Source: an uncultured Fretibacterium sp. (lineage in GTDB: Bacteria; Synergistota; Synergistia; Synergistales; Aminobacteriaceae). Taken from it: a stretch of DNA of 28,055 nucleotides. The notes below the pieces were generated by a model. That model was not told where the DNA came from and did no database searches. It saw only the letters and a program-made list of their open reading frames with translations. Shown here piece by piece: positions 23,496 to 28,055 of the stretch. Every line of letters begins with the position of its first letter. Position 1 is the stretch's first letter. Location of the stretch: the NCBI GenBank assembly GCA_937892105.1, contig CALAUZ010000200.1, positions 1-28,055 of the forward strand, given 5' to 3'. The position numbers and the translations under genes were made by a program.

Positions 23496-25248
23496 GGAGT
23501 TCCGCGATCCGGAATGGCCATTATTGTCGCAGGTATCGAGGCCATCGCGTTATTGCGGGAGTGAATGGAGGCCGTCAGCAAATATTTCATGGGATAATGC
23601 GAAACTGAGGGTATGTCTTGCGTTCCCTGATGTTTACGAAACGGGAATGAGCTATTACGGCTTTCAGGTAATCGAGGCGTTCATACATTCGATGGGGAAA
23701 AGTTACCTTGCAGACCGTGTATATTGTGCCTGGCCGGACATGCAGGAGCTAATGCGGGAGAAAGATATACTGTTATCATCGGTTGAGAATAAACGCAAAA
23801 TTAAGGATTTTGACGTTCTGGCTTTCACCCTTCCACATGAGACTGCATACACAAACATACTATCCATGCTTCAATTTTCTGGGCTTCAACTTTTCACGCA
23901 GGACAGGAATGATGCTGACCCCATAGTCATAGCTGGAGGCTACGGGGCATACAATCCAGATGTTATGGGACGCTTCATTGATGTATTCTGTGCAGGAGAG
24001 GCAGAGGCTATACTTCCTGAGCTTCTTCCGGCGATTGAGGGGACTAAGGGACTTCCTAGAGATGAGAGGCTAAAGGTTATTGCGGGCATTCCCGGCTGTT
24101 ACGTACCTTTATGCTTCAAAGAGGGAGATATTGTAGAGCGTCAGTATACGGATAACATTTTCACGTTAAGTTCGATGATTGTCCCAAGCGTCAACATTGT
24201 GCATGACCGTGCAGCTGTAGAACTTTTCAGGGGCTGCGGAAGGGGCTGCCGTTTCTGTCAGGCAGGAGTGGTGAACCGTCCTGTCCGTGAACGTCCTGAA
24301 GCTGAAGCGGCAAAATCAATTCTCGACATTATAGCCTCTACAGGTTGGGAGGAAGCAGGATTATTGTCGCTTGCCTCATGCGATTATTCGGGGATAGAGA
24401 CGCTGATAGATGATTTGTCTCCCGTACTGAACGAACGCCGTGCAAAACTCAGCCTTCCGAGCCTGAGAATGGACGGTTTCTCTGTTGGATTGGCGGAGAA
24501 GCTGGAAGGATTGCGCTCAAAACATGGCGGGATAACATTTGCGCCAGAAGCAGGAACGCAGAGGTTAAGGGACGTAATCAACAAGGGAATAACTGAAGAG
24601 ATGATAACGACATGCCTGAAGGAGATATATTCGCGGGGTTGGGAGAGGGTGAAGCTGTACTTCATGATGGGGCTCCCAACGGAGACGGGAGAAGACCTTG
24701 ACGCAATCGCCGAAATTTCCCACATGGCCTTGAAGCTGGGAAGGTCAATGGGACGTAAACGAACGACAGTAAGCGTGTCGGTATCAGGTTTTGTCCCGAG
24801 GGCGCATACCCCTTTTCAGTGGGAACGTCAGAACAGCGTGGAGGAATTGCGGGAGAAAGGAAGGCGCGTAAAGTCAGCGATACATGACCGTGCGCTCTCG
24901 GTGTCATACCATGAGCCTGAACAGACATTTCTGGAAGGGGTATTGTCGCGTGGAGACAAGAGGACGTGCGATGTAATATTCCGTGCGTGGAGTATGGGTG
25001 CATGTTTTGACAGCTGGACGGAACATTTTGACCTCAGACGATGGCTTGAAGCTTTCAGTTATTGCGGGGTTGACCCTGAAGACTATACCCGTGAGAGGGG
25101 CGAGGGAGAGGAGTTGTCATGGGACTTCGTTAGAACGGGAGTAAGCAAGGGATTTCTTCTGCGGGAGAGGCACAGGGCATACAGCGGGGAATTAACGCCT
25201 GACTGTAAAACGTCATGTTCGGGCTGCGGAGTGGGGTGTGTGAGATAA
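23485..25248 (+). CDS. Radical SAM protein of the TIGR03960 type
   Basis: From ATG 23485 the product has 587 residues; the frame opens earlier, at 23446 inside rodA, but the family N-terminus (MDFEEFRDPEWPLL) favours this start. A B12-binding-like region precedes the radical SAM core, whose cluster ligands are C251, C255 and C258 in FRGCGRGCRFCQAG. A second Cys group, C574/C578/C581/C585, ends the protein and probably holds another iron-sulfur cluster. FAPEAGTQRLRDVINKGIT is a typical radical SAM beta-strand region shared with MiaB/RimO-like enzymes. The family is uncharacterised and is almost always next to the TIGR03936/DUF2344 gene and rng, as here; an RNA-modification role is an inference only. 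Confidence 0.88.
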   Translation: MDFEEFRDPEWPLLSQVSRPSRYCGSEWRPSANISWDNAKLRVCLAFPDVYETGMSYYGFQVIEAFIHSMGKSYLADRVYCAWPDMQELMREKDILLSSVENKRKIKDFDVLAFTLPHETAYTNILSMLQFSGLQLFTQDRNDADPIVIAGGYGAYNPDVMGRFIDVFCAGEAEAILPELLPAIEGTKGLPRDERLKVIAGIPGCYVPLCFKEGDIVERQYTDNIFTLSSMIVPSVNIVHDRAAVELFRGCGRGCRFCQAGVVNRPVRERPEAEAAKSILDIIASTGWEEAGLLSLASCDYSGIETLIDDLSPVLNERRAKLSLPSLRMDGFSVGLAEKLEGLRSKHGGITFAPEAGTQRLRDVINKGITEEMITTCLKEIYSRGWERVKLYFMMGLPTETGEDLDAIAEISHMALKLGRSMGRKRTTVSVSVSGFVPRAHTPFQWERQNSVEELREKGRRVKSAIHDRALSVSYHEPEQTFLEGVLSRGDKRTCDVIFRAWSMGACFDSWTEHFDLRRWLEAFSYCGVDPEDYTRERGEGEELSWDFVRTGVSKGFLLRERHRAYSGELTPDCKTSCSGCGVGCVR

Positions 25249-25249
25249 A

Positions 25250-25735
25250 ATGAGATTTAACGGTAAGGATATATCGGAGAAGAAGCTGACCTCGTACAAC
25301 GATGTTTTTGCGGAGATATTCAACAGCCTCATCTTTCACGGTACTGGACTGCTGATTGACCCGGACGACCTTGAAGCTATGATAATGTTCCTGAAAGAAA
25401 TTACTGGAGATATGAACCTTTTCAGGGAAGGGCTACAGAAATACGAGGAAGCAGAGAGGGAAGGGAGAAGAGTAACGATGATAGATTTGTATGGAGGAGC
25501 GTATAGAGGTGGATTTGACGCTGGTTTGTCGGAAGGTATATCGAAAGGGCTGGCGGAGGGTATATCGAAAGGGCTGGCGGAAGGTATCGCAAAAGGAGCG
25601 GAATATACGTCAAGGGTATATAACTCCGGTCTTGCTCTCCTGAAAAAACTTGGTGCCTCGCCCGAAGACCTTGCAGAATTTGAGGCATCATACCACGACA
25701 CAGGCATAAATCAATGGCAACACGCGCAAGACTGA
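25250..25735 (+). CDS. Small Rpn-like protein lacking the nuclease core
   Basis: The product has 161 residues. The first 40 (MRFNGKDISEKKLTSYNDVF...) resemble the N-terminus of Rpn / PD-(D/E)XK 'transposase-family' nucleases, which are usually 280-330 residues. Residues 41-80 (EAMIMFLKEITGDMNLFREG...) resemble their C-terminal region, as does the GISKGLAEGISKGLAEGIAKG repeat (about 95-118). The catalytic D and E-x-K segments that normally lie between are absent, so this looks like an in-frame internal deletion. The ATG lies one base after the radical SAM stop, and the last 22 bases overlap the DUF2344 start. It interrupts a normally adjacent gene pair. Family assignment is from remembered relatives; it may be non-catalytic or decaying. 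Confidence 0.65.
   Translation: MRFNGKDISEKKLTSYNDVFAEIFNSLIFHGTGLLIDPDDLEAMIMFLKEITGDMNLFREGLQKYEEAEREGRRVTMIDLYGGAYRGGFDAGLSEGISKGLAEGISKGLAEGIAKGAEYTSRVYNSGLALLKKLGASPEDLAEFEASYHDTGINQWQHAQD
25535..25606 (+). repeat. 24-nt in-frame tandem repeat, two perfect-like copies plus a diverged third
   Basis: Copies at 25535-25558 and 25559-25582 differ at only the last base; 25583-25606 is a diverged third. Each encodes an eight-residue unit of the form GISKGLAE. The period is a multiple of three, so copy-number change keeps the frame. Confidence 0.9.
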
Positions 25736-26304
25736 TATACTCCAAACGCGGCGGAGCATGTTTCGTTCCACACATAGCACTGGCGCAACTGTTTTCACGT
25801 TCGGCATCACGTGCAGGGTTGAGGCTGGCAATGACGCAGGGCTTCTCACCACGCGCAAAAATCTCGTTCGGCCCGGAACTTCCCGCAGGTGTTGTCGCAC
25901 TCAATGAACCCGCTGACATGTTCTTTGAGAACGCACCGCAGAACATCATCACCCTCATGAACGCCTCAATGCCCGAAGGCTTCACTGTTTCACGCGCAAT
26001 ATTCCCGCCAGAAGACACACCATCGCTCGGGAAACTCTGCAAGGCCGCCGAATACATCATTCGTCATACACGCGGTCTCATTCTCACTGAACACGCAAAA
26101 GAGCATTACGGTGATGCTGTGATACTGTCAGAATATGATGGCGAATGGCTAAGGCTAATTCTCAGAGAGCCGGCTCAAAATCCCATAGGAGGGTTTATCA
26201 GGCACATGAAGGAGAACAATATTATTGCTGGGTGGCATGAGGTCAACACGGTGCGGGTTTCGATAGGGCAGTATGACGCGCAAAAAGGAAGCGTTTACCT
26301 GTGA
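25714..26304 (+). CDS. DUF2344 / TIGR03936 radical SAM-linked protein
   Basis: The product has 196 residues. The N-terminal motif RLIYSKRGGACFVPHIALAQLFSRSASRAGL followed by TQGFSPRAKISFGPELPAGV is diagnostic of the family that accompanies, or is fused to, the TIGR03960 radical SAM protein. In full-length relatives it is about 210-230 residues, so this one is slightly short. It probably works with the radical SAM enzyme encoded just upstream, perhaps on RNA. The start ATG lies inside the end of the Rpn-like gene with only a weak AGG nine bases upstream. The 3' end overlaps rng by 1-4 bases. Confidence 0.87.
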   Translation: MATRARLIYSKRGGACFVPHIALAQLFSRSASRAGLRLAMTQGFSPRAKISFGPELPAGVVALNEPADMFFENAPQNIITLMNASMPEGFTVSRAIFPPEDTPSLGKLCKAAEYIIRHTRGLILTEHAKEHYGDAVILSEYDGEWLRLILREPAQNPIGGFIRHMKENNIIAGWHEVNTVRVSIGQYDAQKGSVYL

Positions 26305-27863
26305 TGCCTGACGTTAAGATTATTGCAGACCTTAAGGAACACGAACAGCCTCGCATTGCTATCCTCGAAAACGGAAGGTTAGCCGAGATATTCATAGAGT
26401 ATGCTTACGATGACAGCGCAAATACTCCTCATACCAGAAATACAGGACTTGTACGGCAGGGAGATATCTTCAAGGCAAGAGTTGAAGCCCTAGTTCCGTC
26501 AATAAGTGCGGCATTCGTAAAGTTGTCCCCAAAGTCTCGCAATAATACCAGAAATCCAACAGGTGCAGGCAACGCCTTCATGTACGTAAATGAAGCGTCA
26601 GACCCATCAAGCATAAAGCCAGGCCGCGAACTTATAGTTCAGGTAACGCGCAATGCCGTAAAGAATAAAGCTCCTCGCGTAAGCCCGAAATTATCTGTGC
26701 CGGGAAGATGGCTCGTTCTTGTTCCTGGAAGCAATGAAGTCGGAGTGTCAAAGAGGATTGAAAGTCAGGAAGAACGCAAACGCCTCAAGAGTATAGCTGA
26801 CACTCTCATGACAGAGATATCTGGTTTCGGGTTAATCATAAGGACAGCGGCAGAAGGTGTTGAGGAGGAATATTTGCGTTCAGACATGGCCTCGCTCCTT
26901 AATCTGTGGCATGACATCGAGGCAAAAGCAAAAGTTACTCCTGCACCATCTCTGCTTTACCATGATACTGGAATGTTAGGCAGGGTTCTGCGCGATGAAG
27001 TGTCAGGGAAGATTGATGAGATTATCATTGATGATCCGGAGGAGTTTGAACACGCAAAAATTTTCGTTGAACGTTTCTACCCTGAGAAGCCAGATGTTAA
27101 ACTCTATGAAGGCATAACACCAATATTCGAGTATTTCGGCATTGAGGACGAAATCAGAAAGGCTTTGGAACGCAAAGTTTGGTTAAAGAGCGGGGCATAT
27201 CTCGTAATTGACCAGACGGAAGCACTGACTGTGATAGATGTTAATACAGGGAAATTCACCAGTGCGCCGGACATGAGACATACCGTACTCACCGCGAACA
27301 AGGAAGCCGCAGAGGAAATTGCAAGACAGTTGAGATTGCGTTCAATCGGCGGGATAGTTGTAGTAGATTTTGTTGACATGGAGCTCTCGGAGGACAGACA
27401 CGAACTTCTGAAATGCTTTGAGGGTTTTCTCAGCCATGACAGGCTCAAAGCGAGGGTATTCAGCATTACGCAGCTTGGACTTGTCGAACTTACCCGAAAA
27501 CGCGTAAGACCTGACCTTAAAAGCATACTAACTCGAAACTGTCCAGTATGCGGCGATAACGGCTTTGTTGAACGCGAGGAGAATATCGCCATGAACGTCA
27601 AGAGGTTTCTGCGAAAGGTTACATCGGCTGGAGGTGCTGAGGCATTCATCATTCAGGCTGCACCCTATGCGGCTTCATACATGCGTAATTGCCTAGATGA
27701 ATGGCAGGAGGAGTTTGGGCGCAGAATATTCATAGCGTCAATGCCGGATTTTGCGTGGGGAAAATTCAGGCTGGAATATCAGGGTGATATTGAGAGTGCA
27801 GAGAAGAAGGCTGAAGATTTGAGGCGTGAGGGCAAGGGGAAAGTTATAATCTACGGGATATAG
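26301..27863 (+). CDS. rng: Ribonuclease E/G family endoribonuclease
   Basis: The product has 520 residues, close to RNase G. An S1-like RNA-binding domain (about 35-130) is followed by the RNase H-like and DNase I-like catalytic parts. Catalytic Asp residues are in LTVIDVNTGKF (D313) and GGIVVVDFVDME (D356/D359). The zinc-link CPVC comes shortly after LTRKRVRPDLKSIL. It cleaves single-stranded A/U-rich RNA in rRNA maturation and mRNA decay. The long unstructured RNase E tail is absent. GTG at 26301 (GTGA overlap with the upstream stop) and ATG at 26304 are both possible, with GGAAG at fair spacing. It is the last gene before a terminator. Confidence 0.94.
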   Translation: MMPDVKIIADLKEHEQPRIAILENGRLAEIFIEYAYDDSANTPHTRNTGLVRQGDIFKARVEALVPSISAAFVKLSPKSRNNTRNPTGAGNAFMYVNEASDPSSIKPGRELIVQVTRNAVKNKAPRVSPKLSVPGRWLVLVPGSNEVGVSKRIESQEERKRLKSIADTLMTEISGFGLIIRTAAEGVEEEYLRSDMASLLNLWHDIEAKAKVTPAPSLLYHDTGMLGRVLRDEVSGKIDEIIIDDPEEFEHAKIFVERFYPEKPDVKLYEGITPIFEYFGIEDEIRKALERKVWLKSGAYLVIDQTEALTVIDVNTGKFTSAPDMRHTVLTANKEAAEEIARQLRLRSIGGIVVVDFVDMELSEDRHELLKCFEGFLSHDRLKARVFSITQLGLVELTRKRVRPDLKSILTRNCPVCGDNGFVEREENIAMNVKRFLRKVTSAGGAEAFIIQAAPYAASYMRNCLDEWQEEFGRRIFIASMPDFAWGKFRLEYQGDIESAEKKAEDLRREGKGKVIIYGI

Positions 27864-27874
27864 GCAGAATAAAT

Positions 27875-27912
27875 CCCCCCTCGAAATATGAAGGGGGAAC
27901 AATATTTTATCA
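27875..27912 (+). terminator. Intrinsic terminator after rng
   Basis: The stem CCCCCT (27877-27882) pairs with AGGGGG (27893-27898), followed by an A/T-rich stretch including ATATTTTAT. It closes the long plus-strand run and resembles the comEC/guaB terminator in its C-rich/G-rich stem and the AATATT-type tail. Confidence 0.65.
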
Positions 27913-27928
27913 ACCAACAGCAAGAAGA

Positions 27929-27950
27929 CTCCCACCTCTTTAGGCGGGAG
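27929..27950 (+). mobile_element. Left-end hairpin of an IS200/IS605-family element
   Basis: The imperfect hairpin has outer arms CTCCC (27929-27933) and GGGAG (27946-27950), one A-C mismatch, inner arms CCT/AGG (27935-27937 and 27942-27944) and loop CTTT. It is followed by ATGAATTGCC. A hairpin with TTTAG at its tip and GATGAATTGC after it is characteristic of IS605-family ends, where the single-strand transposase binds. The coding start 29 bp downstream supports this. The element continues beyond the right edge, so the other end and target site cannot be seen. Confidence 0.7.
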
Positions 27951-27978
27951 ATGAATTGCCTCGTAGTATAATTTCCCC

Positions 27979-28055
27979 ATGACAGAAGAAGAGAGACTAG
28001 CTAAGAATAACCGAATACGAGAACAAGGCAGACTGACCAGAGAAAAACGTAAACG
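27979..28055 (+). CDS. tnpB: TnpB-type RNA-guided nuclease, N-terminal fragment cut by window edge
   Basis: Twenty-five codons are visible (MTEEERLAKNNRIREQGRLT..., then REKRK). A charged leader of this kind, before a V-F-x-x-K-I-type core, is familiar from IS605-family TnpB proteins of gut bacteria. The catalytic RuvC part lies outside the window. There is no ribosome binding site: CCCC precedes the ATG, and a TATAAT box (27967-27972) lies only 6 bp upstream, which would give a leaderless message. Identity rests on the adjacent hairpin and a short N-terminus, so it is provisional. Confidence 0.55.
   Translation, partial: MTEEERLAKNNRIREQGRLTREKRK

Noticed and set aside
25535..25606. Tandem repeats considered as a CRISPR-like array
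   Set aside because: Copies are directly adjacent with no spacers, in frame, and encode a repeat typical of the protein family.
25422..26060. Antisense ORF of 212 codons across the Rpn-like gene and the DUF2344 gene
   Set aside because: It spans the boundary of two genes and includes the low-complexity complement of the 24-nt repeat; no credible protein.
1..28055. tRNA or rRNA genes, prophage, toxin-antitoxin or defence island
   Set aside because: No such genes were recognised. Apart from the possible tnpB pieces and the Rpn-like ORF, all genes are core functions.

Overview
The window reads as bacterial chromosome, most likely from a gut or rumen member of the Synergistota. This rests on gene order and protein style recalled from memory (DUF3084 beside rnhA/comF/murJ; mreBCD-mrdA-minCDE-rodA running into two radical-SAM-linked genes and an RNase E/G gene) and not on a database search; a clostridial relative is the main alternative. 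No rRNA, tRNA or CRISPR array is visible. Coding density is very high, many genes overlap by 1-20 bases, and most intergenic gaps are short.

Region 1 (1-6620, minus strand). A six-gene run DUF1015 > EamA/DMT transporter > DUF3084 > rnhA > comF > murJ is transcribed leftward from a good sigma70-like promoter at 6590-6618. It is followed by a separately promoted nucleoside kinase gene cut by the left edge. The DUF1015 gene appears to start at an ATT codon.

Region 2 (6590-8800). A divergent promoter pair separates that run from comEA-comEC, two DNA-uptake genes joined by a TGATG overlap. ComEC is short and lacks the usual C-terminal metallo-beta-lactamase domain. A shared bidirectional terminator separates comEC from the converging guaB.

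Region 3 (8812-10323, minus). guaB encodes a 503-residue IMP dehydrogenase that matches, in length and in the numbering of its catalytic residues, the enzyme of the parabasalid protozoan Tritrichomonas foetus.

Region 4 (10440-16075, plus). tadA-recJ-rel-dtd-metallo-hydrolase: tRNA editing, recombination exonuclease, stringent-response enzyme, D-aminoacyl-tRNA deacylase and a glyoxalase-II-like enzyme. The Rel synthetase motif is QFDD, not the RXKD expected of a bifunctional enzyme.

Region 5 (16090-23495, plus). The cell-shape and division-site block mreB-mreC-mreD-mrdA-minC-minD-minE-rodA. A ~240 bp insertion between minC and minD looks like the decayed 3' end of an IS200/IS605-type tnpB gene with its structured RNA region. 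It separates a perfect orphan ribosome binding site from minD.

Region 6 (23485-28055, plus). A radical SAM protein, a small Rpn-like protein that seems to have lost its nuclease core and carries a 24-nt tandem repeat, the DUF2344 partner of the radical SAM protein, RNase E/G and a terminator. Last come the left end of an IS605-family element and the first 25 codons of its tnpB, cut by the right edge. The ribosomal-protein genes usually found after rng are not reached.
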